NCBI RefSeq assembly: GCF_036014215.1
Contig: NZ_CP107921.1
Span: 1,411,501 to 1,475,500, forward strand
From: Streptomyces sp. NBC_00440
Lineage (GTDB): Bacteria; Actinomycetota; Actinomycetes; Streptomycetales; Streptomycetaceae
Length of the DNA: 64,000 nucleotides
Reading direction: 5' to 3'
The notes below the pieces were generated by a model. That model had not been told where the DNA came from, did not search any database, and saw only the letters and a program-made list of their open reading frames with translations. Each line of letters starts with the position of its first letter. Positions within the stretch are counted from its first letter, which is position 1. This document shows positions 34,426-43,053 of the stretch, piece by piece. The translations under genes were made by a program, and so were the position numbers.

Positions 34426-35070
34426 TCAGCGCCCGGTGAGGCGCCTGGCACTTTCCAGGTGGCCGGTGAGCCGCTGCTGGATCCGTACGGTGGCCTCGTC
34501 CAGCGCCTTGCGCGTACGCCGTCCGCTGCCGTCCCCCGCGTCGAAGGGCTCGCCGAACACCACATCGACCCGGCTGCGCAGCGGTGGCAGCGCCCTGACG
34601 AGGCGTCCGCCGCGTCCGGTGCTGCCCAGGACGGCCACCGGGACGATCGGTGCGCCCGCCCGCAGCGCGAAGTACGCGAGTCCCGCGCGCAGTGAGGCGA
34701 AGTCGCCCTCGCCCCTGGTGCCTTCGGGGAAGATCCCGAGGACACCTCCGCCGGCGAGAACCCCGAGGGCGTCCGTGACCGCTGTCCGGTCGGCGGTCTC
34801 GCGGTCCACTTTCAGCTGCCCGATTCCACGAAGGAACGGGTCGAGAGGACCGGTGAACGCCTCCTTCTTGATCAGGAAATGCACCGGCCGGGGCGCCGTT
34901 CCCATCAGCATGGGCCCGTCGATGTTGTGCGAGTGGTTCACGGCCATGATGACCGGCCCGCCCGCCGGGACCCGCCACGCACCGAGGACGCGGGGCCGCC
35001 ACAGGCCGTACATCAGCCCGATGCCGATGCCCCGCCCGACCGCGGCACCACGTGGCCCGGGTGGTGTCAC
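34426..35070 (-). CDS. 1-acyl-sn-glycerol-3-phosphate acyltransferase family (PlsC)
   Basis: 214 residues. The acyltransferase motifs are HX4D in NHSHNIDGP near 53 and FPEGTRGEGD near 120, with VPVAVLGS following. It would transfer an acyl chain to lysophosphatidic acid or a related lysolipid at the inner membrane. The start is the GTG at 35070, which overlaps the cmk stop as GTGA. The position between cmk and der is conserved in Streptomyces and implies translational coupling to cmk. Confidence 0.88.
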   Translation of the reverse strand: MTPPGPRGAAVGRGIGIGLMYGLWRPRVLGAWRVPAGGPVIMAVNHSHNIDGPMLMGTAPRPVHFLIKKEAFTGPLDPFLRGIGQLKVDRETADRTAVTDALGVLAGGGVLGIFPEGTRGEGDFASLRAGLAYFALRAGAPIVPVAVLGSTGRGGRLVRALPPLRSRVDVVFGEPFDAGDGSGRRTRKALDEATVRIQQRLTGHLESARRLTGR

Positions 35071-35771
35071 CTGGCGGCCCGCTTCTCCTCGACGAGGGTG
35101 ACGACGCACTCGATGACCTGCTGAAGGGTCAGCTCCGTGGTGTCCACCTCGACCGCGTCGTCCGCCTTGGCGAGGGGCGATGTCTTACGGCTGGAGTCGG
35201 CCGCGTCCCGCTTGACGAGGGCGTCCTTGGTGGCGGCGAGGCCGGCGGCCTGGCTGCCCTTGAGTTCGCCGCTGCGGCGGGCGGCCCGCGCCTCGGGGGA
35301 AGCGGTCAGGAAGACCTTGAGGTCCGCGTCCGGGAGGACGGTCGTCCCTATGTCGCGGCCCTCGACGACGATGCCGCCCTCGGCCGCGGCGGCGATCTCC
35401 CGCTGGAGCTCCGTGATCCGGGCCCGTACCTCGGCGACCGCGCTCACCGCGCTGACCTTGGCGGTGACCTCCTGGGTGCGGATGGGCCCCGAGGCGTCCG
35501 CGCCGTCGACGGTGATGGTCGGGGCGGCCGGGTCGGTGCCCGAGACGATGGCGGGCTTGGCCGACGCGTTCGCCACGGCCGCGGCGTCCTGGACGTCGAC
35601 CCCGTTGCTGATCATCCACCAGGTGATCGCCCGGTACTGGGCGCCCGTGTCCAGGTAGCTCAGCCCGAGCTTGGCGGCGACGGCCTTCGACGTGCTGGAC
35701 TTGCCCGTGCCGGAGGGGCCGTCGATGGCGACAATCACTGCTGCCGGGGTGTTCCGGGCGGCGGTTTCCAC
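35067..35771 (-). CDS. cmk: Cytidylate kinase
   Basis: About 234 residues. The P-loop is AIDGPSGTGKSS near 15, and family motifs are LGLSYLDTGAQYRAITW, VVEGRDIGTTVLPDADLKVFLTAS and RRSGELKG. The enzyme phosphorylates CMP and dCMP with ATP. I prefer GTG 35771, about 10 nt after AGGAAGG; GTG 35783 is in frame but sits right next to that motif. With pyrG at 48.8 kb it links the region to cytidine nucleotide supply. Confidence 0.95.
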   Translation of the reverse strand: METAARNTPAAVIVAIDGPSGTGKSSTSKAVAAKLGLSYLDTGAQYRAITWWMISNGVDVQDAAAVANASAKPAIVSGTDPAAPTITVDGADASGPIRTQEVTAKVSAVSAVAEVRARITELQREIAAAAEGGIVVEGRDIGTTVLPDADLKVFLTASPEARAARRSGELKGSQAAGLAATKDALVKRDAADSSRKTSPLAKADDAVEVDTTELTLQQVIECVVTLVEEKRAAR

Positions 35772-35944
35772 GGTGACGGACACCTTCCTGCTTCACGGGG
35801 CGGTATGTGCGGGACGCCGGTGCGCCCCGCACAAGGTTACTGGCTGGGGCGACCGTCCCGTTACGCCGTCCGGCGGCGGCGCCGCGCCCGGCCCCCGGGC
35901 GTTCCTGGTGGGCACTGCTGAGTGGGCACTGCTGAGGGGCGGCG

Positions 35945-37030
35945 CTACTGGCGCAGCGCCCAGCCGTGCTCCTGGAGCGCCGTGGCCAGGGCGGGGGCCG
36001 CGCTCGGCTCCACCATCAGCTGCACCAGGCCGGCCTGCTGTCCCGTCGCGTGCTCGATCCGTACGTCCTCGATGTTGACCCCGGCCCGGCCGGCGTCCGC
36101 GAAGATCCTGGCCAGCTCGCCCGGCTGGTCGCTGATGAGGACCGCCACGACCTCGTACGCGGCAGGTGCGGCCCCGTGCTTGCCCGGCACCCGGACCCGG
36201 CCCGCGTTGCCCCGCTTCAGCACGTCCTCGATGCCCGCGACCCCGGTGAACCGCTTCTCCTCGTCGGCGGACTCCAGGGCGCGCAATGCCCGTACCGTCT
36301 CGTCCAGGTCTTCGGCGACCCCGGTCAGGACGTCCGCCACCGGTCCCGGGTTGGCCGAGAGGATCTCCACCCACATCCGGGGGTCCGACGCGGCGATCCG
36401 GGTGACGTCCCTGATGCCCTGGCCACAGAGCCGTACGACCGTCTCGTCGGCCTGCTCCAGGCGGGCGGCGACCATCGAGGAGATCAGCTGCGGGGTGTGC
36501 GAGACCAGGGCCACGGCCCGGTCGTGCGCCTCGGCGTCCATCACCACGGGCACCGCCCGGCAGAGCGCGACCAGCTCCAGGGCCAGGTTCAGCACCTCGG
36601 TCTCGGTGTCCCGGGTCGGGGTGAGCACCCAGGGCCGCCCCTCGAAGAGGTCGGCGGTCGCGGCCAGCGGGCCCGAGCGCTCCTTGCCGGCCATCGGATG
36701 CGTACCGATGTAGGGGGCCAGGTCGCAGCCCATCTCCTCCAGCTCGCGGCGCGGCCCGCTCTTCACGCTGGCCACGTCGAGGTAGGCGCGGGCGACGCCG
36801 CGGCGCATCGCGTCGGCCAGCGTGGCGGCCACATGGGCGGGCGGTACGGCGATGATCGCGAGGTCCGCCCGGCCTTCGAGCGGTTCGTCGGTTCCGGCGC
36901 CGAGCGCGGCCGCGGTACGGGCCTGGGCCTCGTCGCGGTCGACGAGGTGGACCGTGATCCCCCGGCCGGCCAGTGCGAGGGCCGCGGAGGTACCGACCAG
37001 TCCGGTCCCGATGACGAGGGCGGTTCTCAC
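35945..37030 (-). CDS. tyrA: Prephenate dehydrogenase with ACT domain
   Basis: 361 residues. The N-terminal NAD(P)-binding fold has VIGTGLVGTSAALALAG at 4-20 and the substrate pocket GTHPMAGKERSGP near 110. Residues ~280-361 are an ACT regulatory domain (VVAVLISDQPGELARIFADAG), so Tyr feedback is likely. It oxidatively decarboxylates prephenate to 4-hydroxyphenylpyruvate. GTG 37030 forms a GTGA overlap with the chorismate mutase stop, so the two tyrosine-pathway enzymes are co-translated. Confidence 0.93.
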   Translation of the reverse strand: MRTALVIGTGLVGTSAALALAGRGITVHLVDRDEAQARTAAALGAGTDEPLEGRADLAIIAVPPAHVAATLADAMRRGVARAYLDVASVKSGPRRELEEMGCDLAPYIGTHPMAGKERSGPLAATADLFEGRPWVLTPTRDTETEVLNLALELVALCRAVPVVMDAEAHDRAVALVSHTPQLISSMVAARLEQADETVVRLCGQGIRDVTRIAASDPRMWVEILSANPGPVADVLTGVAEDLDETVRALRALESADEEKRFTGVAGIEDVLKRGNAGRVRVPGKHGAAPAAYEVVAVLISDQPGELARIFADAGRAGVNIEDVRIEHATGQQAGLVQLMVEPSAAPALATALQEHGWALRQ

Positions 37031-37389
37031 TGGGCGATGTCCTTGCGCAGGGCCCCGGCGGCGCCGAGGTAGACATGGTTGATCCCGGACCTCGGCAGGT
37101 CGCTCTCGATGTGCGCGAGGATCCGCACGACGCGCGGCATGGCCCCGGCGATGTCCAGCTCCTGGGCGCAGATCAGCGGGACGTCCACGATGCCGAGTCC
37201 GCGCGCGGCAGCCGCCGGGAAGGCGCTGTGCAGATCGGGGGTGGCGGTGAACCAGATACTGATCAGGTCGTCGACGGCGAGGCCGTTGCGCTCCAGGATG
37301 GCCGTGAGGAGGGCGGCGACCTGGTCCTCCAGGTGCCCGGCCTCGTCCCGCTCCAGCTGGACCGCTCCCCTGACCGCTCGTACCGCCAC
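37027..37389 (-). CDS. aroH: Chorismate mutase, AroH type
   Basis: 120 residues, the usual size of the monofunctional AroH trimeric mutase. Motifs are AVRAVRGAVQLERDE with the active-site Arg, and WFTATPDLHSAFPAAAARGLG, followed by PRVVRILAHIESD. It converts chorismate to prephenate, the substrate of the next gene. GTG 37389 has GAGGAG 6 nt upstream; longer frames upstream lack family similarity. Confidence 0.93.
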   Translation of the reverse strand: MAVRAVRGAVQLERDEAGHLEDQVAALLTAILERNGLAVDDLISIWFTATPDLHSAFPAAAARGLGIVDVPLICAQELDIAGAMPRVVRILAHIESDLPRSGINHVYLGAAGALRKDIAQ

Positions 37390-37532
37390 GTGCTGCTCCT
37401 CGCTCCCGTGAAACGTCCGCCGCGCGTCTGCCGCACCGGCTCCGTCCAGAGTAGTCAGCCGTACGGACATCGGCCGCCGCGCCCGTCCTGCGAGACGGGG
37501 ACGGGCGCGGTGGGCCCACTGCGCTGTCCTGC

Positions 37533-38600
37533 TCAGGCGTCCCAGAGCGCGCCGAGCGCCAGCAGTTCCCCGTGGTACTCGATCCGTTCCGCCCACTCAC
37601 GCGGCCAGACGCCGGGGCCGAGGCGCGCACCGGCGAAGGCGCCCGCCAGGCAGGCGATCGAGTCGGAGTCGCCACTGGTGCAGGCTGCCCTGCGCAGCGC
37701 CAGGAGCGGTTCGTCGGGGAAGAGCAGGAAGCAGTGCAGCGCGGTGGCGAGGGCTTCCTCCGCGATCCAGCCCTCCCCCGTCGCCAGGCAGGGGTCCGTC
37801 TCCGGCGAGGGTGCGCGGAGCGCCGCGACGAGCCGGTCCAGGACGGCGAGGCAGTCGTCCCAGCCGCGGGCCATGAAGTGGGCGGGGGTTGCGCCGCCGG
37901 CGTCTCCCGCGTACGTCCAGAGGTCGCCGAGCCACCGCTCGTGGTAGCGCGTGCGGTTCTCGATGGCGTACGAGCGGAGCTGTCCCACCAGACCGGTCGG
38001 CTCTGCCCCGTGCGCCAGCAGGAACACCGCGTGCGCCGTCAGGTCACTGGCCGCCAGTGCCGTGGGGTGGCCGTGGGTGAGCGCGGACTGCAACTGGGCG
38101 GCTCCGGCGCGCTGTTCGGTGCTCAGTCCGGGTACGAGACCGAGGGGCGCGACCCGCATATTGGCCCCGCATCCCTTGGACCCCAGCCGGCTCGCCTGCT
38201 GCCAGGGCCGGTCGCTGTCGAGGAGGCCGCAGGCGGTCAGACAGGTGTTTCCGGGCGCGCGGTTGTTGTCCGGCGAGTGGTACCAGGCGACGAACTCCTG
38301 CCGGACCGCCGCCGCCATCGATACCGGTTCGAGGATCCCGCGATCCATCACGGTCCGCAGGGCCCGGCCCAGCGCGAGCGTCATCTGGGTGTCGTCGGTG
38401 ACGAGCGCGGGGCGGGGCAGCGCCATCTCCCGCCAGGGGCCGTGCGTGGCGAGGATGGACGGTATGCCGTCGAACTCGGTGGGATAGCCGAGGGCGTCCC
38501 CCAGGGCGAGTCCGATGAGGGCGCCGGTGGCGGCCTGACCGGCGGCGCTGCTCGTGCGGCTGACGGGGCTCACACGGCTGGTACGGCTGACGGGACTCAT
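37533..38600 (-). CDS. ADP-ribosylglycohydrolase family protein
   Basis: 355 residues. After a repeated SPVSRTSR N-terminus, the ADP-ribosylglycohydrolase fold begins at ATGALIGLALGDALGYPTEF. The metal-binding motifs LVTDDTQMTLALGRAL and TSGDSDSIACLAGAFAGA hold the paired Asp that bind two Mg2+, so the site looks complete. It removes ADP-ribose from proteins or small molecules. It overlaps the Nudix gene by ATGA. Together they could process ADP-ribose and feed NAD control. Confidence 0.9.
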   Translation of the reverse strand: MSPVSRTSRVSPVSRTSSAAGQAATGALIGLALGDALGYPTEFDGIPSILATHGPWREMALPRPALVTDDTQMTLALGRALRTVMDRGILEPVSMAAAVRQEFVAWYHSPDNNRAPGNTCLTACGLLDSDRPWQQASRLGSKGCGANMRVAPLGLVPGLSTEQRAGAAQLQSALTHGHPTALAASDLTAHAVFLLAHGAEPTGLVGQLRSYAIENRTRYHERWLGDLWTYAGDAGGATPAHFMARGWDDCLAVLDRLVAALRAPSPETDPCLATGEGWIAEEALATALHCFLLFPDEPLLALRRAACTSGDSDSIACLAGAFAGARLGPGVWPREWAERIEYHGELLALGALWDA

Positions 38601-39334
38601 TCGGGTCGTCCTTCCGGGCGCAGCAGAGGTGGGTGCAGGGCGGTGGCGGGGCCCGCCCGATAGAGGGCGGCCGGTTTGCCCCGGCCACCCGTCAGACGCG
38701 CGGCCCCCGGCACCGGTTCGACGAAACCCGGGCTGGCGAGGACCTTGCGGCGGAAGTTGGGACGGTCGAGCACGGTGCCCCAGACCGTCTCGTACACCTG
38801 CTGGAGCTCGCCGAGGGTGAACTCGGGCGGGCAGAACGAGGTGGCGAGGCAGCTGTACTCGATCCTGGCGCCGACCCGGCGGTGGGCGTCGGCCAGGATC
38901 CGGGTGTGGTCGAAGGCGAGAGCACGCTCCGTACCGGCGGGCATCCACTGGGCGTGGGCCGCGTCGCCGCCGCCCCGGGGCTCGGGCAGATCCGGTACGA
39001 GCGCGGCGTAGGCGACGGAGACGACCCGCATCCTGGGGTCGCGGCCGGGCTCGCTGTACGTCCGCAACTGCTCCAGATGGAGCGCGGCGGCGGTCTCCCC
39101 GGACAGCCCGGTCTCCTCGGCCAGTTCGCGTCTGGCGGCCTCCCCGGCCGACTCGTCCGGCAGGACGAACCCGCCGGGCAGCGCCCAGGCGCCCAGGTAC
39201 GGGTGCTCACCGCGCCGTATCAGCAGGACGTGCAGCGCACCCTCCCGGACCGTGAAGACGGCCAGGTCGACGGCGACGGCGAACGGCGTGAAGGCAGAGG
39301 GGTCGTACGGGGCGCGGGACCGGTGTTCCGTCAT
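38597..39334 (-). CDS. NrtR-like Nudix protein with C-terminal DNA-binding domain
   Basis: 245 residues. A Nudix domain at about 15-150 carries GFVLPDESAGEAARRELAEETGL, where the Nudix box G-x5-E-x7-REUxEE is near complete. The C-terminal ~90 residues (FTLGELQQVYETVWGTVLDRPNFRRKVL) match the winged-helix domain of NrtR-type NAD regulators. It may therefore sense ADP-ribose and repress its targets rather than act only as a hydrolase. ATG 39334 has GGAGGGGG 5-8 nt upstream. A palindrome 94 bp upstream could be its operator. Confidence 0.82.
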   Translation of the reverse strand: MTEHRSRAPYDPSAFTPFAVAVDLAVFTVREGALHVLLIRRGEHPYLGAWALPGGFVLPDESAGEAARRELAEETGLSGETAAALHLEQLRTYSEPGRDPRMRVVSVAYAALVPDLPEPRGGGDAAHAQWMPAGTERALAFDHTRILADAHRRVGARIEYSCLATSFCPPEFTLGELQQVYETVWGTVLDRPNFRRKVLASPGFVEPVPGAARLTGGRGKPAALYRAGPATALHPPLLRPEGRPE

Positions 39335-39427
39335 GCGCGCCCCCTCCGGCTCTGCCGGTGCACGGCCTCCCGGAATCCGGTCCACCCCCGTGGGCCCGGT
39401 TCACCGGGCGGCCGTGCACCGCCCTTC

Positions 39428-39450
39428 TTTATGGTCACCATGACTATAAA
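39428..39450. promoter_or_regulatory. NrtR-type palindrome upstream of the Nudix gene
   Basis: The 23-bp element has arms TTTATGGTCA and TGACTATAAA around a 3-bp centre, with 9 of 11 pairs matching. The AGTCA...TGACT core is the general shape of NrtR operators. It lies in the promoter gap of the Nudix-ADP-ribosylglycohydrolase operon, so autoregulation is plausible. Confidence 0.55.
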
Positions 39451-39475
39451 GCAGCCGGACGGGGCGGGCAAGAGA

Positions 39476-39510
39476 GAACCCGGCCCCCGCACGGAGCGGG
39501 GACCGGGTTC
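39476..39510 (-). terminator. Terminator of the rluB-like gene
   Basis: A 15-bp stem with one mismatch (39476-39490 with 39496-39510) around ACGGA lies 51 bp after the pseudouridine synthase stop, reading the minus strand. Confidence 0.65.
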
Positions 39511-39514
39511 CGGT

Positions 39515-39559
39515 TGCGTCTGCGTCTGCGTCTGCGTCTGCGGTGGCGGTGGCGGTGGC
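39515..39559. repeat. Hexanucleotide tandem repeats after rluB
   Basis: Four exact TGCGTC units at 39515-39538 are followed, after three bases, by three GGTGGC units at 39542-39559. The array ends 2 bp from the rluB-like stop codon. It is a simple-sequence tract, possibly length-variable. Confidence 0.7.
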
Positions 39560-39561
39560 GG

Positions 39562-40746
39562 CTACAGGCCGACTTCCTTCATCAGCATGCCGACCTCGGT
39601 GTTGGTGAGGCGGCGCAGCCAGCCGGACTTCTGGTCGCCCAGCGGGATCGGGCCGAAGCTGACCCGCACCAGCTTCTCGACCGGGAAACCGGCCTCGGCC
39701 AGCATCCGGCGGACGATGTGCTTGCGGCCCTCGTGGAGGGTCACCTCGACCAGGTAGTTCTTGCCGGTGTTCTCGACGACGCGGAAGTGGTCGGCGCGTG
39801 CGTAGCCGTCCTCCAGCTCGATGCCGTCCTTCAGCCGCTTGCCGAGGTCGCGCGGCAACGGGCCCTGGATCGCGGCGAGATAGGTCTTCTTCACGCCGTA
39901 ACGGGGGTGGGTCAGCCGGTGGGCCAGCTCGCCGTGGTTGGTGAGCAGGATGATGCCCTCGGTCTCCGTGTCGAGGCGGCCCACGTGGAACAGCCGCGTC
40001 TCACGGTTGTTGACGTAGTCGCCCAGATTCTGGCGGCCGTCCGGGTCCTCCATCGAGGAGACGACACCGGCGGGCTTGTTCAGCGCGAAGAAGAGGTACG
40101 ACTGGGTGGCGACCGTCAGGCCGTCGACCTTGATCTCGTCCTTCGGCAGGACCCGGCGGCCCTGCTCCATGACGATCTCGCCGTTGATCTCGACCCTGGC
40201 CTGGTCGATCAGCTCCTCGCAGGCGCGGCGCGAGCCCATACCGGCCCTGGCCAGCACCTTCTGCAGGCGCTCGCCCTCCTCCTCGGCGCCGGGGAAGGTC
40301 TTGGGGGTCTTCACCTGCGGCTTGTTGTGCCGCTCCCGGTTGCGCTCCTCGATCTTGGCGTCGAGCTCGCGCGGCCTGGAGGGCTCCCGCTGGCCGTGCG
40401 GGCCGCGGCGCGGGGGCTGGCTCTGCGGGCTCTTCTTCGGGCCGCCCTTGGCGCCGCCGCGCGCGGCGGCACCCCGGCTGCCCGCGGTCTTGCCACCGGG
40501 CTTGCCGCCGGCGGCCGGGCCGCCCCGGCCGCCACCCGCGGGCTTGCGCCCCTGGTCGTCGGAGGAACCCGTGCCGACGTCGTAACGCCGCTCCTCGGGG
40601 CGGGGCCGGCGCGGACGCTCCTCCTGCTTGTCGCCGCGCCCTCCGCCGGCCCCGCCGGCACCGCCGGACGTCCGACGGGGCGGCTTCCCGCCCGCACCCC
40701 GGTTGTCCCGGTTGCCGGTTCCGCTGTTCCTGCCGTTGCTTCGCAT
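39562..40746 (-). CDS. rluB: RluB/RsuA-family 23S rRNA pseudouridine synthase
   Basis: 394 residues. The first ~160 are a highly basic Gly/Arg/Pro/Lys-rich extension, as in other actinobacteria. An S4 RNA-binding domain follows (ERLQKVLARAGMGSRRACEELI), then the synthase core with the catalytic Asp in HVGRLDTETEGIILLTN and the KKTYLAAIQG and RRMLAEAGFPV motifs. It isomerises uridine in rRNA. ATG 40746 overlaps the scpB stop by one base. The scpA-scpB-rluB order is widely conserved. Confidence 0.93.
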   Translation of the reverse strand: MRSNGRNSGTGNRDNRGAGGKPPRRTSGGAGGAGGGRGDKQEERPRRPRPEERRYDVGTGSSDDQGRKPAGGGRGGPAAGGKPGGKTAGSRGAAARGGAKGGPKKSPQSQPPRRGPHGQREPSRPRELDAKIEERNRERHNKPQVKTPKTFPGAEEEGERLQKVLARAGMGSRRACEELIDQARVEINGEIVMEQGRRVLPKDEIKVDGLTVATQSYLFFALNKPAGVVSSMEDPDGRQNLGDYVNNRETRLFHVGRLDTETEGIILLTNHGELAHRLTHPRYGVKKTYLAAIQGPLPRDLGKRLKDGIELEDGYARADHFRVVENTGKNYLVEVTLHEGRKHIVRRMLAEAGFPVEKLVRVSFGPIPLGDQKSGWLRRLTNTEVGMLMKEVGL

Positions 40747-41357
40747 CAAAGTTCCGTCTTGTCGTCTGCGTCGGTGTCCGGACCGTACGGTGCATCCGGA
40801 TCGAACGACGGCACACCTTCTTGTGTCTCGGCCTCGATCGCATCCGCCTCCGGAAGGAAGGGCGCGAGCTCCGGGAGCTCGTCCAGGCCTCGCAGGCCCA
40901 TCCGCTCCAGAAAGTAGTTCGTCGTCCTGTACAGGATCGCACCTGTTTCGGGTTCCGCGCCCGCCTCCTCCACCAGACCCCTCTGCAGGAGGGTCCGCAT
41001 GACCCCGTCACAGTTGACTCCGCGGACCGCGGAGACCCGGGACCTGCTGACCGGCTGGCGGTAGGCGACCACCGCGAGGGTCTCCAGCGCGGCCTGGGTG
41101 AGCCGGGCCTGCTGCCCGTCCAGGACGAAGCTCTCGACGGCCGCCGCGTACTCGGGGCGGGTGTAGAACCGCCAGCCGCCGGCCACCAGCCGCAGGTCGA
41201 AGCCCCGGCCCTGGACGGTGTACTCGTCGGACAGCGCCCGCAGCGCGTCGGCGACCTCGCGTCTGGACCGCTCCAGGACCTTGGCCAGGTGTTCTTCGGT
41301 GGCCGGCTCGTCGACGACCATCAGGACCGCTTCGAGTTCGGGCTTGAGATCACTCAT
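40746..41357 (-). CDS. scpB: Segregation and condensation protein ScpB
   Basis: 203 residues with two winged-helix domains: LEAVLMVVDEPATEEHLAKVL at the start and LTQAALETLAVVAYRQPVSRSRVSAVRGVN in the second, the ScpB signature. It forms the kleisin complex with ScpA and SMC that organises chromosomes. The last ~45 residues are acidic and low-complexity. The start overlaps the scpA stop as ATGA. Confidence 0.95.
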   Translation of the reverse strand: MSDLKPELEAVLMVVDEPATEEHLAKVLERSRREVADALRALSDEYTVQGRGFDLRLVAGGWRFYTRPEYAAAVESFVLDGQQARLTQAALETLAVVAYRQPVSRSRVSAVRGVNCDGVMRTLLQRGLVEEAGAEPETGAILYRTTNYFLERMGLRGLDELPELAPFLPEADAIEAETQEGVPSFDPDAPYGPDTDADDKTEL

Positions 41358-42409
41358 GCCGTCTCCTCCACCACTTGATCGAATTCGTCGGTCACCACGG
41401 GCTCCGCGCCGTCACCGCCGGTCCAGCGCACCAGCAGTTCGCCGAGCGCCTCCGGCTGGTCGAGGGCGACCGCCTTCTCGCGGTAGAGCTCCAGCAGGGC
41501 CAGGAAGCGGGCGACCACGGTGAGGGTGTCCGCCGCGTCCTCGGTGAGGGTGTGGAAGCTCACCTCGCCGCACGAGCGCAGCCGGGCCACCACGATCTCC
41601 GCCTGCTCCTGCACGGAGACCAGCGGGGCGTGGATGTGGTCGATGTAGATCTGCGGTGCGGCCTTCGGCTGCATCGCCTTCACGGCGAGCTTCGCGAAGC
41701 CGTCGGCGCCGATGCTGATGACGACCTCGGGCAGCAGCGCCGCGTGGTGCGGCTCCAGGCCCACGGTGCGCGGATACCGCTTGCCCTCGGCCTCGAACCG
41801 GTCGCTGAAGATGTCGGCGATCTGCTTGTACGCGCGGTACTGGAGCAGCCGGGCGAAGAGCAGGTCCCGCGCTTCGAGCAGCGCGAGGTCGGCCTCGTCC
41901 TCGATCTCGGCCGCGGGCAGCAGCCGCGCCGCCTTCAGATCGAGCAGAGTGGCGGCGACCACCAGGAACTCCGTGGTCTGGTCCAGGTCCCACTCCGCGC
42001 CCATGGCCCGGATGTGCGCCATGAACTCGTCGGTGACCTTCGACAGGGCGATCTCGGTGATGTCGAGCTTGTGCTTGGAGATCAGCTGGAGGAGGAGGTC
42101 GAAGGGTCCTTCGAAGTTGGTGAGCCGCACCGTGAACCGGCCGTCGCGCGGCTCGTCCGGATCACCGTCCTCCGGCTGAACGGGGGCCGGCGGGGGCGGT
42201 GGCACCGGGAGTGCGGGGTCGGCCACCGGCTCCGGCGCCGGTCGGGACGCCGGCACAGGTACCGGATCGGGTCCGGGTACCGGATCTGACCCGGGCACGC
42301 GTACGGGCGCCGCGCCGGGCTCCGGCGTCCGCTGCCCCACGGAAGGCGCCCCCGGGCCGCGCCCCAGGGCGCGGCGGCGGGTCGGCGCGGAGTCGTCGGC
42401 GGCAGGCAT
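41354..42409 (-). CDS. scpA: Segregation and condensation protein ScpA
   Basis: 351 residues. The ScpA kleisin core starts near 92 (FTVRLTNFEGPFDLLLQLISKHKLDITEIALSKVTDEF) and continues with TTEFLVVAATLLDLKAARLLP and a C-terminal winged helix. The first ~90 residues are a Pro/Ala/Val-rich extension with PVPGPDPVP-like repeats, beyond the usual ~250-residue ScpA. It bridges the SMC heads together with ScpB. Confidence 0.95.
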   Translation of the reverse strand: MPAADDSAPTRRRALGRGPGAPSVGQRTPEPGAAPVRVPGSDPVPGPDPVPVPASRPAPEPVADPALPVPPPPPAPVQPEDGDPDEPRDGRFTVRLTNFEGPFDLLLQLISKHKLDITEIALSKVTDEFMAHIRAMGAEWDLDQTTEFLVVAATLLDLKAARLLPAAEIEDEADLALLEARDLLFARLLQYRAYKQIADIFSDRFEAEGKRYPRTVGLEPHHAALLPEVVISIGADGFAKLAVKAMQPKAAPQIYIDHIHAPLVSVQEQAEIVVARLRSCGEVSFHTLTEDAADTLTVVARFLALLELYREKAVALDQPEALGELLVRWTGGDGAEPVVTDEFDQVVEETA

Positions 42410-42486
42410 TGCGGTCCAGGGTACGGAAGTACGGGCGCGGGAAGGCCACCGGCGCGCAGCCGCTCAGCGCCCGCGCCGCCGTCGTA

Positions 42487-43053
42487 TCAGCGCCCGCGCA
42501 GCCGCCGTACGAGAATGCTGGCGTCGCCGCGCGACTCCAGGTCGGCGAGCACCACGGCCACCGCCTCCCGGACGATGCGCCCGCGGTCCACGGCGAGGCC
42601 GTGCTCGCCGCGCAGCACCAGACGCGCGTGTTCGAGGTCCATCAGTTCCTCGGCCGAGACATAGACCGTGATCTTCTCGTCGTGCCGCTCACGCCCGGTG
42701 GGGCGCCGGTTGGCCCCCCTGCCGCCGCCCCGGCGGCGCTGCTGGCCGGCCGGGGCCACCGGCGCGGTCATGGGCCGCGCCTCCTGCGGTCTGCGGCCCG
42801 CGGCCGCCTCCGCCCCGTCGGTCCTGCTGCGGGACTCGGTGGTCTCCGCCGCGGCGGTGGAGTGCTCCGCCGCCGCGGACCCGTCCCGCTCGGCGGAGGG
42901 CGCGGCCGGTGCGGCCGGGTCGCTCTCGCCCGCGGGTCCGGGGATCCGTGCCTCGCCGTTGACCGGCCGCCGCGGGGACGACGACTGGAGCGCCATCCCC
43001 CCGGTCGTACGGAACAGCTCGTCGGCCCCCGGCAGACTCACTCGGCGTGACAC
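42487..43053 (-). CDS. Ribbon-helix-helix protein linked to ParA
   Basis: About 188 residues. A disordered Pro/Ala/Arg-rich region of ~125 residues is followed by a ribbon-helix-helix-like module (KITVYVSAEELMDLEHARLVLRGEHG, then RGRIVREAVAVVLADLE). This layout resembles small DNA-binding partners of ParA ATPases. It overlaps the ParA gene end. GTG 43053 has GGAGG 10 nt upstream; GTG 43041, which forms a GTGA overlap with the ParA stop, is the main alternative. Function is inferred. Confidence 0.72.
   Translation of the reverse strand: MSRRVSLPGADELFRTTGGMALQSSSPRRPVNGEARIPGPAGESDPAAPAAPSAERDGSAAAEHSTAAAETTESRSRTDGAEAAAGRRPQEARPMTAPVAPAGQQRRRGGGRGANRRPTGRERHDEKITVYVSAEELMDLEHARLVLRGEHGLAVDRGRIVREAVAVVLADLESRGDASILVRRLRGR

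Noticed and set aside
39476..39510. Hairpin considered as a riboswitch for the Nudix gene
   Set aside because: It lies upstream of the operator on the rluB side, is a simple stem-loop, and fits a terminator of rluB better.
39515..39559. Tandem repeats considered as a CRISPR-like array
   Set aside because: Units are 6 bp with no spacers and no cas genes are present.
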